A DNA stretch of 64,000 nucleotides from Brevundimonas basaltis (GCF_014202075.1 NZ_JACHFZ010000003.1:310001-374000); one strand, 5' to 3'; positions 52,311 to 62,071 are shown, counted from the stretch's first letter. Translations and numbers: made by a program. The notes: generated by a model not told the origin, from the letters alone.

Positions 52311-53747
52311 TTACTCGTCTAGTCCGTCGATCAACTCGGAGAGCGCCTTAGCTACCGCTCGCGCAGCCTCCTCACTCCCGTCCTGATCGTTCCAAAGTCT
52401 AAACATCGGTGGGAAAAGCTGGGTCCGCGACAAACCGAGTTCGACCGATAAGTCGTGGTACCAGTCGTGCGCCTCTTTGCCTTCTAGCGTAGCCAACAGC
52501 CGGGGGATGTCCTCCCGACCGACAATGGCACCGAACGCCCCAGGATTTTCCGTGACTAGAGTGCGAAATGTTCGCTCGATCGGGATGTCGCCAGGCAGAA
52601 AGGTCGAGCGCGCGCGGGGCTCCTCTGCGGTCGTGGTCCTCACATCCCCATCGAACAGCCCCACGATCTTAATACGGCGCGTGTCAGCCATCTGAGCCAA
52701 GCTAGCCGCGATGTTTCCCTCGCCGTTCCGCACGGTCACATCAATGCGACGGGCTAGCCTTGGATCATACTTTTCAAGGATCCACCGGCAGAACTCCGCC
52801 CCTGCCATATCTTCAACCAAGACGATCGCTGAGATTGGCGGATCGATGCCTAATTGGGTCAGCAGTGAAGGTGGTGCGGAAGCATCGAATGAGACCCCCT
52901 CTCGTGTGCGTATGAGGAACACAAGCGCTTCATCTGGCATCGGAGCTATCATCGGACCAGAGTGAGTGGCCACCACGGCGCACAGCTTCTTCTCAGTCAC
53001 TTTAGATAGTATGTGAGAGCCGACAGCCTCTTGTGAGGCTTGAGATAGAAACGTCTCCGGTTCTTCGAGGAGAATGATCGAATTCTCTTTCGCTCGGAAC
53101 AGAGTCCACCAGATTAGAAAGGCCGCCAGCTCACCTGCGCCCATAGACCGACTGTCATATCGATCCTCCCCATATGACACTTCGAAAAATGGTATGACTC
53201 GGTCAAACTCTTCGATCTCAAATAACGAAACAGAGCGGTACCCTCTTCTGGTAATGAACTCTACTTCTCCTAACTCATCGTCCGTTAGTTTGTACTCGCC
53301 GATCCCGCTCGTTATTCCCTCATCCGCTTGAAGGTCCGCTAGCATGGAAAGAACGATATCCACCTCCTGAGAGGTGTCCAAGTGTATCACGTCGAGACCA
53401 TGCGAGGCATCGCTACTCGTCTCAGAAGCCACGAAGGAAGCGGAACATGTATGTTCAACATCTACGACCTTTAGAAGGACGGATGCGGTTCCAGTAGCCA
53501 GTCTTCGCGCAATAAAGTCCGAGCGCCGAGCGCCCTCCGGCGCCAAGGCTCCCCATAAAGCCTGCAAGAGCGTGCTCTTGCCTGCGCCATTCGCGCCCGA
53601 AATGAAAGTGATAGGAGAATAGAACGCGACTTCTCCCGAGCCCAGGCCAAGCAAATTGTCAAAAGCGAAGTGCTCTATACGTACCGGCCAGGTTGCCGCC
53701 CGCTTCTTGAGACCCCGTCTGAGGTCTGCTGCCCGGGCGGCTTTCAC
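52311..53747 (-). CDS. OLD-like ABC ATPase with C-terminal TOPRIM domain, putative defence effector
   Basis: 478 residues. Walker A FISGANGAGKS (residues 49-58), an ABC signature-like SMGAGELAAF (201-210), Walker B IILLEEPETFLS (224-234) and switch VVATHSG (258-264). The C-terminal ~170 residues show TOPRIM motifs: VLVEDMAGAEF (Glu312) and KIVGLFDGD (Asp366, Asp368), as in OLD nucleases and the DUF4435 part of PARIS AriB. Overlaps the upstream DUF262 gene by four bases (ATGA). Base composition is visibly less G+C-rich than the flanks, indicating transfer. Nuclease activity is inference. Confidence 0.8.
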   Translation of the reverse strand: MKAARAADLRRGLKKRAATWPVRIEHFAFDNLLGLGSGEVAFYSPITFISGANGAGKSTLLQALWGALAPEGARRSDFIARRLATGTASVLLKVVDVEHTCSASFVASETSSDASHGLDVIHLDTSQEVDIVLSMLADLQADEGITSGIGEYKLTDDELGEVEFITRRGYRSVSLFEIEEFDRVIPFFEVSYGEDRYDSRSMGAGELAAFLIWWTLFRAKENSIILLEEPETFLSQASQEAVGSHILSKVTEKKLCAVVATHSGPMIAPMPDEALVFLIRTREGVSFDASAPPSLLTQLGIDPPISAIVLVEDMAGAEFCRWILEKYDPRLARRIDVTVRNGEGNIAASLAQMADTRRIKIVGLFDGDVRTTTAEEPRARSTFLPGDIPIERTFRTLVTENPGAFGAIVGREDIPRLLATLEGKEAHDWYHDLSVELGLSRTQLFPPMFRLWNDQDGSEEAARAVAKALSELIDGLDE

Positions 53748-54871
53748 AGCAGCCCACCCCAGTGCTCCAAGTCAAATACCTGCAAGGCAGCATGCTCAAA
53801 CGTCACATCATCGCGCTGCGAAACGGCGTCCTCGAGCGAGCGCAATAGGGAAGGCTCTACCGGGGCAGGAGGAACTTCGTTCAAGGCAAAACAGTAAATG
53901 TACCAAAGGACAATATCTCTAAGGACGACTGACGATACGTCCGTTACACGGAGACTTGCCCTGTCCTCGAAAACAGCGGCCGCCTCAGTGATATAGTGGG
54001 CTGTATATTGGCCATTCCTCGCAGCAGAAAACGCTGACACAATGCCGGGATGTGGATCCGACTCCTCAAAACGGGAAAAAAACAGCAACCATGAGATTAA
54101 GCTAGCCTTGTTGAGGCGATAATGCGGGGACTGCCGCATCGCACCTGAAAAATGCTCTATTGTTCGCCACGCGCGCTGCACTACGTCATCAGGAAACCCA
54201 TGCCGGCTCCTGAAGCGCTCGGAAATCCGACTTTCCGTTCCCTTGATGGCGAAGCTACCGTTCTCCAAGAAGAATAATAGCCTCGCGATAATATCGTCAT
54301 ATGCCAGCCGCGTGTTTGAGAATCCTAGTGAAGAGGATGTGTTTCCGGACGAAACGAAATAATTCACCAACTCTTTCAGTTGCGCCCGTGCCGGGCCGTA
54401 CAGGGCGTTGCGCTGCTCCCCAGCGGTGAGCATTGTTGGCTGGTTCAGCCTATAGAATAGTTCGCTCGGTTCTTCGGGTTGATAATCGAATATAATGAAG
54501 CAGCGCAAAGAGTAATTATTTATGCTTCTGACGACGTCAATGTCCAGTTTTGAATACACCTTACGGTGCAACGATCTGACATAAGGGTCCTCAGGAGTTA
54601 TGTTTCCATCTATAGAGAATTTATCCTCGAAGAAATCACGGATTGAGACGAGACGTTGCTGCCCATCAAGAACCTCGAAACGCGACCCTGCGGTTTCGAC
54701 GAGGTGGATCGGGGGAATAGACCAGCCCCTAAGGATGGTATCGACAAGCCGCTTCTTCTTTGGCGAAGACCAGACCTCCTGCCGCTGGAATTCCGGTTGA
54801 AGGTCAACCGCGCCGGAGGACATGCGCGCCACGAGTGACTGGAGATCAGGCTCCCAAGGTTTAAGCTTCAT
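53744..54871 (-). CDS. DUF262 domain protein, putative defence module partner
   Basis: 375 residues. The N-terminal DUF262/ParB-like nuclease fold shows LQPEFQRQEVWSSPKKKRLVDTILRGWSIPPIHL and FEVLDGQQRLVSI (DGQQR at 69-73). The middle and C-terminal parts are helical; no DUF1524-type HNH motif is visible, unlike GmrSD/BrxU proteins. DUF262 enzymes often act on modified phage DNA using nucleotides. First gene of a two-gene operon with the OLD-like ATPase, and similarly low in G+C. Confidence 0.82.
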   Translation of the reverse strand: MKLKPWEPDLQSLVARMSSGAVDLQPEFQRQEVWSSPKKKRLVDTILRGWSIPPIHLVETAGSRFEVLDGQQRLVSIRDFFEDKFSIDGNITPEDPYVRSLHRKVYSKLDIDVVRSINNYSLRCFIIFDYQPEEPSELFYRLNQPTMLTAGEQRNALYGPARAQLKELVNYFVSSGNTSSSLGFSNTRLAYDDIIARLLFFLENGSFAIKGTESRISERFRSRHGFPDDVVQRAWRTIEHFSGAMRQSPHYRLNKASLISWLLFFSRFEESDPHPGIVSAFSAARNGQYTAHYITEAAAVFEDRASLRVTDVSSVVLRDIVLWYIYCFALNEVPPAPVEPSLLRSLEDAVSQRDDVTFEHAALQVFDLEHWGGLL

Positions 54872-55036
54872 TTTATCTGCCGCGACGGTTTAGCGCCCAA
54901 CGTGGGCGAACGCCTTGAGTCTCGTCAATCATATTCCTCACGTCACGCCTTCGCCGCATCAAACCGGTCTGGTCCTCAGTCTACCGGCGTCATCTGCTTG
55001 GCCTGACCCGGGTCGACCGGCCTCCACCGCACTCCG

Positions 55037-55047
55037 CCCCCCCCCCC
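55037..55047. repeat. Poly-C tract of 11 touching the uvrB stop codon
   Basis: An uninterrupted run of 11 C, the last base being part of the uvrB stop (TAG on the minus strand). Slippage here would not change the UvrB protein. Confidence 0.9.
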
Positions 55048-57398
55048 TACCGCCCCTTCCGGAACGCCTCCGCCTTCTCCGCCGCCGCGTCGGCCCGCCA
55101 CCGCTTCGGCGCGCTCTTGTCCACCTGCTCCCCCTCGGCGGTCAGCACCTCATTGGCGAACTCCAGATCCAGCAGCTTCATGCGCTTGATCTCGTCGCGC
55201 AGGCGGGCGGCCTCCTCGAACTCGAGGTTGGCGGCGGCCTCGCGCATGCGGCCTTCGAGGTCCTTGAGGGCGGCCTGGAAGTTGGTGCCGACGAAGGGTT
55301 TGGAGGCCTCGGCCACGCCGGGCGAGGTCAGGCGGTCCATCTCGCGGCTCTCATAGGGCGAGGCCATGATCTCCTTGATGTCGCGCTTGACCGACTCGGG
55401 CGTGATGCCGTGTTCGGCGTTGTAGGCCTCCTGCTTCTCGCGGCGGCGATTGGTCTCGGCGATGGCGCGCTCCATCGAGCCGGTCATGCGGTCGGCGTAG
55501 AGGATGACGCGGCCGTCGACGTTGCGGGCGGCGCGGCCGATGGTCTGGATCAGCGAGGTCTCGGAGCGCAGGAAGCCCTCCTTGTCGGCGTCGAGGATGG
55601 CGACCAGGCCGCACTCGGGGATGTCGAGGCCCTCGCGCAGCAGGTTGATGCCGATCAGGACGTCGAAGGCGCCCATGCGCAGGTCGCGCAGGATCTCGAT
55701 CCGTTCCAGGGTGTCGACGTCGGAGTGCATGTAGCGGACGCGGACGCCCTGCTCGTGCATGTATTCGGTCAGGTCCTCAGCCATCTTCTTGGTCAGGACG
55801 GTGACCAAAGACCTGTACCCGAGACGAGCGACGTTCTTTACCTCATCGATGACGTCGTCGACCTGGTTGCGGGTCTGGCCGCTGACCGGGCGGATTTCGA
55901 CCGGGGGGTCGATCAGGCCGGTGGGACGGATGACCTGTTCGGTGAAGACGCCGCCGGTCTTCTCCATCTCCCACGGGCCGGGGGTGGCGGAGACGAAGAC
56001 GGTCTGGGGGCGCATGGCGTCCCATTCGTCGAACTTCAGCGGGCGGTTGTCGATGGCGCTGGGCAGGCGGAAGCCGTATTCGGCCAGGGTGGATTTGCGG
56101 CGGTAGTCGCCGCGGTACATGGCGCTGATCTGGCCGACGGTGACGTGGCTCTCGTCGACGAACAGCAGGGCGTTGTCGGGGATGTATTCGAAGAAGGTGG
56201 GCGGCGGCTCGCCCGGGGCGCGGCCGGTCAGCCAGCGGCTGTAGTTCTCGATGCCGGCGCAGGAGCCGGTGGCCTCCATCATCTCCAGATCGAAGCGCAC
56301 CCGTTGTTCGAGGCGCTGGGCCTCGAGCAGCTTGCCGTTCTCGACCATCCAGTCGAGCGTCTCCTTGAGCTCGGCCTTGATGCCGGTGATGGCCTGGTTC
56401 AGCGACGGCCGCGGGGTGACGTAGTGGCTGGCGGCGTAGACGGTGATCTCGTCGAGGTCGGCGGTCTTCTTGCCGGTGAGGGGGTCGAACTCCTGGATGG
56501 ATTCCAGCTCGTCCCCGAACAGCTGGATGCGCCAGGCGCGGTCCTCCATGTGGACGGGGAAGACCTCCAGGGTGTCGCCGCGCTTGCGGAACATGCCGCG
56601 CTCGAAGGCGGCGTCGTTGCGCTTGTACTGCAGGGCGATGAGGTCGGCGCGCAGCTTGGCCTCGTCGATCTGGTCGCCGACCTTCAGGGTGAAGGTCATG
56701 GCGGTATAGGTCTCGACCGAGCCGATGCCGTAGATGCAGGAGACCGAGGCGACCACGATCACATCGTCCCGCTCGAGTATCGCCCGGGTGGCGGAGTGGC
56801 GCATGCGGTCGATCTGCTCGTTGATCGAGCTGTCCTTCTCGATATAGGTGTCGGTGCGCGGGACGTAGGCTTCCGGTTGATAATAGTCGTAATAGGATAC
56901 GAAGTATTCAACGGCGTTGTCAGGGAAGAACGACTTGAACTCGGAGTAGAGCTGGGCGGCGAGGGTCTTGTTGTGGGCGAGGATCAGGGCCGGGCGCTGG
57001 GTCTGTTCGATGACCTTGGCCATGGTGAAGGTCTTGCCCGAGCCGGTGACGCCGAGCAGGACCTGATCGCGCTCGCCGGCCTTCGCGGTCTCGACCAGTT
57101 CGGCGATGGCGGCGGGCTGGTCTCCGGCGGGGGTGTATTTGGTCTCGAGCCGGAACGGGATGTGCTTGCGGCCGGAGGGCCGGTCGGGCCGGTGCGGGGT
57201 CCAGTCGGCGGGCTTGCCGGGAGCTTCCTCGGGCGTCAGACGCGGGCCGGTGACGGGCGCGAACATCGGCATCCGGCTGGTCGCCGCGGCCGGATCGTGG
57301 AGGAAGGAGACCGGGGCCTCGGCCACGCCCGGGGTGTGTTCGGGCTTGCGCGTGCCCTGGGGCGTGGTCTGGGTCGATTTCCGGGGAGAACGGGCCAT
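55047..57398 (-). CDS. uvrB: Excinuclease ABC subunit B
   Basis: 783 residues. Walker [15 protein letters not shown], the beta-hairpin [25 protein letters not shown], DEsh box [36 protein letters not shown] and a C-terminal UvrC-binding coiled coil ([27 protein letters not shown]). It has an N-terminal extension of ~75 residues and a C-terminal tail beyond the ~670-residue E. coli protein, as in many alphaproteobacteria. Nucleotide-excision repair. Confidence 0.97.
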   Translation of the reverse strand: MARSPRKSTQTTPQGTRKPEHTPGVAEAPVSFLHDPAAATSRMPMFAPVTGPRLTPEEAPGKPADWTPHRPDRPSGRKHIPFRLETKYTPAGDQPAAIAELVETAKAGERDQVLLGVTGSGKTFTMAKVIEQTQRPALILAHNKTLAAQLYSEFKSFFPDNAVEYFVSYYDYYQPEAYVPRTDTYIEKDSSINEQIDRMRHSATRAILERDDVIVVASVSCIYGIGSVETYTAMTFTLKVGDQIDEAKLRADLIALQYKRNDAAFERGMFRKRGDTLEVFPVHMEDRAWRIQLFGDELESIQEFDPLTGKKTADLDEITVYAASHYVTPRPSLNQAITGIKAELKETLDWMVENGKLLEAQRLEQRVRFDLEMMEATGSCAGIENYSRWLTGRAPGEPPPTFFEYIPDNALLFVDESHVTVGQISAMYRGDYRRKSTLAEYGFRLPSAIDNRPLKFDEWDAMRPQTVFVSATPGPWEMEKTGGVFTEQVIRPTGLIDPPVEIRPVSGQTRNQVDDVIDEVKNVARLGYRSLVTVLTKKMAEDLTEYMHEQGVRVRYMHSDVDTLERIEILRDLRMGAFDVLIGINLLREGLDIPECGLVAILDADKEGFLRSETSLIQTIGRAARNVDGRVILYADRMTGSMERAIAETNRRREKQEAYNAEHGITPESVKRDIKEIMASPYESREMDRLTSPGVAEASKPFVGTNFQAALKDLEGRMREAAANLEFEEAARLRDEIKRMKLLDLEFANEVLTAEGEQVDKSAPKRWRADAAAEKAEAFRKGR

Positions 57399-57494
57399 GA
57401 ACGCAATCTAGGGCGGGGAACGGGGTTTCGCCACAACGTCCGGCGCGCGCGGGGGATGCGGATGGCGACGGCCGACAGCGGCTGACAGCCGGAT

Positions 57495-58526
57495 CTAGCG
57501 CGTCGCGGGCCCCGGCTCCTCGCCGTTGGCCGTCTCCTCTTCGGGCGTCATCAGATCCTCGGCGGCGTCGTTGACCGGAGGCGCGCGCGGCGCCGGCGCG
57601 GCGGGCTTCGGCTCCGACGGCGCGCCGGCGTTGACCGCCAGGCCCAGGGTCTTCAAGGCGTCGTCGCCCTCGCGGCCGAAGACGCTGCGCAGACGCAGGT
57701 CGGTCTGCGGGAAGGGGATCTCGACCCCGGCCTTGTCGAGGGCGTCGGCGATGGCCCAGGTGTAGGCGGCGTGCATGGCGCCGGGCCGTTTGACCGCCTC
57801 GCGCGTCGGCCAGACCAGCAGCTCGAAATTCAGGCTGGAGTCGCCGAAGCCGGTCAGCCAGACCTGGCTCTTGCGGGTGTCGGTTTCGGGCAAGGTGAAG
57901 GGGCTGTTGCGGGCCGCTTCCAGCACCGCTTCGCGCACCGCGGCCCGGTCGGCGCCATAGGCGACGCCGAACGGAATATGGATGCGGCGGGTATCGCCCT
58001 TGAGCGTCCAGTTGGTGACCGAGCCCTCGATCAAATGCGAGTTGGGCACGACGATATTGAGGTTGTCGTTGGTGCGGATGCGGGTGGCGCGCGGCCCGAC
58101 CTCGGCGATGACGCCGCGCACGCCGTCCTCCAGTTCGATGAAGTCGCCGACCGAAACCATGCGGTCGAAGATCAGAAAGAGACCCGAGACGAATTCCTTG
58201 ACCACCCCCTGCAGGCCGAGGCCGACACCGATGCCGATGGCACCGGCGAAGACCGCCAGCGACGACAGGTTCAGCCCCGCCGTCGACAGGGCGGCGAAGA
58301 CGCCGAACAGGATCAGCCCGTAGCTGGCCAGCTTTTCCAGCACATAAAGGGCGCCGGCGCTGCGGGTCGAGCGCTCGCGCAGGCGTCGCAACGCCCGGGT
58401 GGCCACCCACGACAGCGCCCAGGCCGCCACCAGCACGACAAGGGCGGCGATCAGCCCTCCGATCGTGATCGACGCGCCGCCGATACGGAACAGCTGTTCC
58501 TGGTCGATTTCACTGAGGTTCGGCAT
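57495..58526 (-). CDS. MscS-family mechanosensitive channel
   Basis: 343 residues from ATG 58526. Three hydrophobic spans, the third being the pore helix AVFAGAIGIGVGLGLQGVVKEFVSGLFLIFDR, then the beta domain (VSVGDFIELEDGVRGVIAEVGPRATRIRTNDNLNIVVPNSHLI). The C-terminal ~60 residues are a Pro/Ala/Glu-rich tail. Releases osmolytes on hypo-osmotic shock. Confidence 0.93.
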   Translation of the reverse strand: MPNLSEIDQEQLFRIGGASITIGGLIAALVVLVAAWALSWVATRALRRLRERSTRSAGALYVLEKLASYGLILFGVFAALSTAGLNLSSLAVFAGAIGIGVGLGLQGVVKEFVSGLFLIFDRMVSVGDFIELEDGVRGVIAEVGPRATRIRTNDNLNIVVPNSHLIEGSVTNWTLKGDTRRIHIPFGVAYGADRAAVREAVLEAARNSPFTLPETDTRKSQVWLTGFGDSSLNFELLVWPTREAVKRPGAMHAAYTWAIADALDKAGVEIPFPQTDLRLRSVFGREGDDALKTLGLAVNAGAPSEPKPAAPAPRAPPVNDAAEDLMTPEEETANGEEPGPATR

Positions 58527-58645
58527 CAAGCGTCAGCGTATGGCGCCCCCGGCGGTTCCGCCAGAGGTCGCGGCGGTCGTGTGTTGCGAGCGATCAGAGC
58601 CGAATAGCGCGAGCATCCGCGCCCGCGCCGGGGCAGACTGGCCCC

Positions 58646-59206
58646 ATGTCCCGCGCCGATGCCGCCCCTTCATGCTCGCCGCCCTCTGCCCTGACCCTGT
58701 CGTGGGTGGACAGCCCGATCGGACCGCTGGCCCTGGCCTGCGACGACGCGGGTGTGCTGCGCGGGCTGTCGTTCTCGGGTCCGGGCGGTGACGGGCTGAT
58801 CAAGGCGATGAAGCGCGAGTATCCGATGGCCGCGCTGGCCGACGGCGCGGCCCCGGCGGCGCTGGTTCGAACCCTGGGCGCTTATTTCGACGGTGACCGC
58901 GAGGCGCTGGGCCGCGCGCCATGGTCGCTGGACGGTGCGGTCGCTGGCGACGGTTTCCACGCCCGGGTATGGCGGGCGCTGGCCGAGGTGCCGGCGGGCG
59001 TCACCATCAGCTACGGCGAGATGGCGAAGCGCGCCGGAGAGCCCGGGGCGGCGCAGGCGGCGGGCACAGCCCTGAACCGCAATCCCATTCCGCTGGTGCT
59101 GGTCTGCCACCGGGTGGTCGGCGCCGATGGGGCGCTGGTCGGCTTCGGCGGCGGGCTGGAGCGCAAGGGCTGGCTGCTAAGGCACGAGGGCGCGCTGCTG
59201 ATCTAG
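58646..59206 (+). CDS. ogt: MGMT-family protein with atypical VCHRV active site
   Basis: 186 residues, second alkyltransferase of the window. The helix-turn-helix YGEMAKRAGEPGAAQAAGTALNRNPIPL and the C-terminal LVGFGGGLERKGWLLRHEG are intact, and the acceptor is Cys154. The usual PCHRV is VCHRV here, with proline replaced by valine. The cysteine and histidine are kept, so activity is plausible. Its 3' end overlaps the convergent lipoprotein gene by four bases. Confidence 0.9.
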   Translation: MSRADAAPSCSPPSALTLSWVDSPIGPLALACDDAGVLRGLSFSGPGGDGLIKAMKREYPMAALADGAAPAALVRTLGAYFDGDREALGRAPWSLDGAVAGDGFHARVWRALAEVPAGVTISYGEMAKRAGEPGAAQAAGTALNRNPIPLVLVCHRVVGADGALVGFGGGLERKGWLLRHEGALLI

Positions 59207-59466
59207 GTGTTCCAGCCGAAGATTGTGACGTCCTGGACGTGTCCGCGTTGGGTCGTGCACTGGACACCCGATCGACCGTTGTGAACGGGTTCCCAGCCAT
59301 AGATCACCTGTTCGGTTCCCGGCACGGTCTGTACGACGGCCGGCCCGTCCAACTGGACACCGCTTGCGGCCGCACGGGCGCGGCAGGCCTCTTCCGTCGA
59401 CATGGTCTGACAGCCCGAAACGGCGACGAGACAGACCGAAGCGAAGAGAGGCTGCAGAATTTTCAT
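59203..59466 (-). CDS. Small lipoprotein of unknown function
   Basis: 87 residues from ATG 59466. A type II signal peptide (MKILQPLFASVCLVAVSGC) with lipobox VSGC, then ~68 residues with two further cysteines (EEACRARAA, GVQCTTQRG) that could form a disulfide. No family recognised. Confidence 0.7.
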   Translation of the reverse strand: MKILQPLFASVCLVAVSGCQTMSTEEACRARAAASGVQLDGPAVVQTVPGTEQVIYGWEPVHNGRSGVQCTTQRGHVQDVTIFGWNT

Positions 59467-59497
59467 TGTTCGCATTGAGATGAGCGCCGCACCTGAT

Positions 59498-60790
59498 TTA
59501 GCTGAACAGACCGATCAGCTCTCGCCCGGCCAGCACGCAGAACAGCAGGCCGCCCGCGATCAGCATGCTGTTGGAAAGCCAGCCGCTGCGCCACCCGGCC
59601 GGCGTTCGCGATGAGTTGAGCAGCCAGATCAGGGTCAGGGCGAGGAAGGGCATGAACAGGGCCCCGAGCGCGCCATAGGCGACGATCAGACCGAACGGCC
59701 GGTCCATGAACAGCAGGGCCATCGGCGGGACGGTGAGCCACAGCAGATAGCCGCGGAAGGCGGGGCTGCCCTCGCCCCTGGCGGTCGGGTCGGCGGCGCG
59801 ACCGCGCAGATGGGCCCAGAAGTCGGCGAACATCAGGCTGACCCCGTGCCAGACGCCGATCAGGGACGAGAAGCTGGCGGCGAAGAAGCCGACGAGGAAC
59901 ATCACCCCGACGACGTCGCCGAACCGCTCGCGCAGCACGCCGTCGAGGTCGAGCAGGCCCCGGTCGCCCCGAGCCAGGGCAATGTTCGAAGCGTAAAGCA
60001 ACTCGGCGCCGACGATCAGCATGGCCACGACGAAGACGCCGGTGACGGCGTAACCGACCCGGTTGTCGAGCCGCATGACCCGCATCCAGGCCGGGCCGCG
60101 CCAGCCCTTCTCGCCGATCCAGTAGCCGTAGGCGGCCAGGGTGATGGTGCCGCCCACTCCTCCGATCAGGCCGAGGGTGTAGAAGGTCGACCCCTCGGGC
60201 AGGGTCGGGACCAGGCCGCGCGCCATGGCCGGCAGGTCGGGGGCGACGATGACGGCGAGGCCGACCACGGTGACGAACATCACCGCGACCAGTGCGGTCA
60301 TCAGTTTCTCGAACACCGGATAGCGGTTGAACCAGACGAGGATCAGGCCGACGACGCCGCAGATCATGGCCCAGCCCTTGAGATCGAGGGCGAGGGCCGT
60401 GCCGTCCAGCAAGGCGGCCAGCGGCAGGGCCGAGGCGGTCATGGCCGTGGCTCCATAGACGAAACCCCAGACGGCCACATAGACGCCGAAATAGGCGCTG
60501 GCCCAGTTGAGCCGGCCGCCGAACCAGCCCGGCCCGAGACTGGACCAGCCCTCGAAGATGGTCCGACCGGAGGCCAGCGACCAGCGGCCGACGCCCTCGG
60601 CCAGCGAGATCTTCAGCAGGGTTCCGACCACCGCCGCCCATAGCAGGGCGTAGCCGAACATGGAGCCGGCCACGAGGGTGGCCACCAGATCGCCGGCCCC
60701 GACGCCGGTGGCGGCGGCGACGATCCCGGGACCGATCAGCCGCCAGTGGGAACCAGCGGACGGAGTCGTGGGGGCGGGGGCATCGGTCAT
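59498..60790 (-). CDS. NRAMP-like transporter lacking the canonical DPGN motif
   Basis: 430 residues with about eleven membrane segments arranged as in NRAMP (LeuT fold). The TM1 region reads GPGIVAAATGVGAGDLVATLVAGSMFGYALLW, resembling GPG...DPGN...AG, but DPGN is replaced. The metal-binding MPH of TM6 is not seen (TITLAAYGYWIGEKGW). Divergent NRAMP-related carriers may move other ions. Start 60790 with AGGAG nine bases upstream. Confidence 0.8.
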   Translation of the reverse strand: MTDAPAPTTPSAGSHWRLIGPGIVAAATGVGAGDLVATLVAGSMFGYALLWAAVVGTLLKISLAEGVGRWSLASGRTIFEGWSSLGPGWFGGRLNWASAYFGVYVAVWGFVYGATAMTASALPLAALLDGTALALDLKGWAMICGVVGLILVWFNRYPVFEKLMTALVAVMFVTVVGLAVIVAPDLPAMARGLVPTLPEGSTFYTLGLIGGVGGTITLAAYGYWIGEKGWRGPAWMRVMRLDNRVGYAVTGVFVVAMLIVGAELLYASNIALARGDRGLLDLDGVLRERFGDVVGVMFLVGFFAASFSSLIGVWHGVSLMFADFWAHLRGRAADPTARGEGSPAFRGYLLWLTVPPMALLFMDRPFGLIVAYGALGALFMPFLALTLIWLLNSSRTPAGWRSGWLSNSMLIAGGLLFCVLAGRELIGLFS

Positions 60791-60864
60791 GCGGCGGGGC
60801 TCCTGTGCGAGGAGCTTAGCCGCAGCCGATGCCGCTTGTCCCGGCCCACGAGGGCCCGTCCGTG

Positions 60865-61956
60865 CTAGCGCCTGATGTCGACCCGAGCTTCCAGATCGGC
60901 CCATCGCCGGGTCAGGTCGCGCAGTTCGTCGCGCAGACGCATGGCCTCAGACCGGCTGATCCGACCACTGCGCTCGCCAGCGACGATGCGGGCCTCGATC
61001 TCGGCCGCGCGGGGATCGTAGCCGTATCCGCCATCGTCCCAACCGACATCGCCGACGCGGCGATTGAGGTCGGCAAGCCGGACTGTCAGGTCCTGCTGTT
61101 CACGAGTGCTGAGGCCGTCGCGGCGGTAGTCGGCCTCCAGCCTGACCAGGGCGTCGAAGTCGGCGCGCAGGCGGGCGCCTTCGCTCCTCGACAGCGAGCG
61201 TTCGCGAACGCCGGCGTCGATCCGGCTGAAGAAGGCGACCCGCTGGTCCGCCAGCGGCCGCCAGCCGTAGCTCATGTCGTCGTCGTCGCGGCGCTCGTCC
61301 CCCACGCGCTGCGACAGGACGCGGTAGCGGTCGCGCAGGTCCCGGCGCTCGCTGGTAGTCATGCGACCATCGGCGGCGTAGCGGGTCTCGAGCTGGACGA
61401 GGGCGTCGTAGTCGTCCCGCAGTCGATCGGCCTCGTACCGGCTGATCGAGCCGTCGCGGACCCCGGCGTTGATGCGGGCGTCGAGGTCGGCGCGGCGCTG
61501 ATAGAGCGGGCGACGACCCCGGCCCCAGTCCTCGTCCAGAACGCGATCCTGATCTGCGGTCTGGACGCCAAACAGGGCCCCGAGCAGGGCGCCGAATACA
61601 TCGCCCGGCTGATCCCGCCTTGTTTGGCCATAGTCCTGGCCCGCGCCGTAGGGATCGTCGGGATAGAGCGGTCCGACGGTGGCGGAGGCGCCGTTGCAGC
61701 TGAGCACGCCGTCCCGATTGGTCAGAGCGCTGCGGCAGTCGACGCTGCGGATGGAGCTCCAGCGGTAGCCGCCGTTGGTCTGGCATTCGGCCGAGACGTA
61801 GCCGTTGGCGAGTTGCTCGACATTGCGGCACGACGAGGGAACGGCCCCGGGGCCGGTCTGGTAGCTGGTATAAGGGGTTTGGGCTTCGGCGGCGCCAGCG
61901 GCGGTCAGAACCAGCGCGCCAGCCGCGAGAGCCGACAGGGTGTAAGTCGCGGTCAT
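60865..61956 (-). CDS. Exported CVNH-like protein with three helical repeats
   Basis: 363 residues. The signal peptide is followed by a cyanovirin-N-homology-like domain (SSCRNVEQLANGYVSAECQTNGGYRWSSIRSVDC...DGVLSC, about 41-87), then a Gly/Asp-rich linker. Three repeats of about 60-70 residues, each patterned RI..G.RDGSISR-EA-RLR...LV.LE.RY, end in RV-GD/RR. Carbohydrate binding by the CVNH part is inference; the repeats look like paired helices. Confidence 0.72.
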   Translation of the reverse strand: MTATYTLSALAAGALVLTAAGAAEAQTPYTSYQTGPGAVPSSCRNVEQLANGYVSAECQTNGGYRWSSIRSVDCRSALTNRDGVLSCNGASATVGPLYPDDPYGAGQDYGQTRRDQPGDVFGALLGALFGVQTADQDRVLDEDWGRGRRPLYQRRADLDARINAGVRDGSISRYEADRLRDDYDALVQLETRYAADGRMTTSERRDLRDRYRVLSQRVGDERRDDDDMSYGWRPLADQRVAFFSRIDAGVRERSLSRSEGARLRADFDALVRLEADYRRDGLSTREQQDLTVRLADLNRRVGDVGWDDGGYGYDPRAAEIEARIVAGERSGRISRSEAMRLRDELRDLTRRWADLEARVDIRR

Positions 61957-62071
61957 GTGAGGCCTTTCCGGCGATAAGTCAGGAGCGGGAAGAACGGCGT
62001 TCGGAGCGGAAGGTTGCCCCCGATCCGCGGCGCCCCTCCCTTCGCCCCTCCGGCTCCGCTAGTGCTTGCTG

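Noticed and set aside
54915..57485. 856-codon + strand frame opposite uvrB
   Set aside because: Low-complexity Gly/Asp/Leu/Val mirror of uvrB; no recognisable domain.
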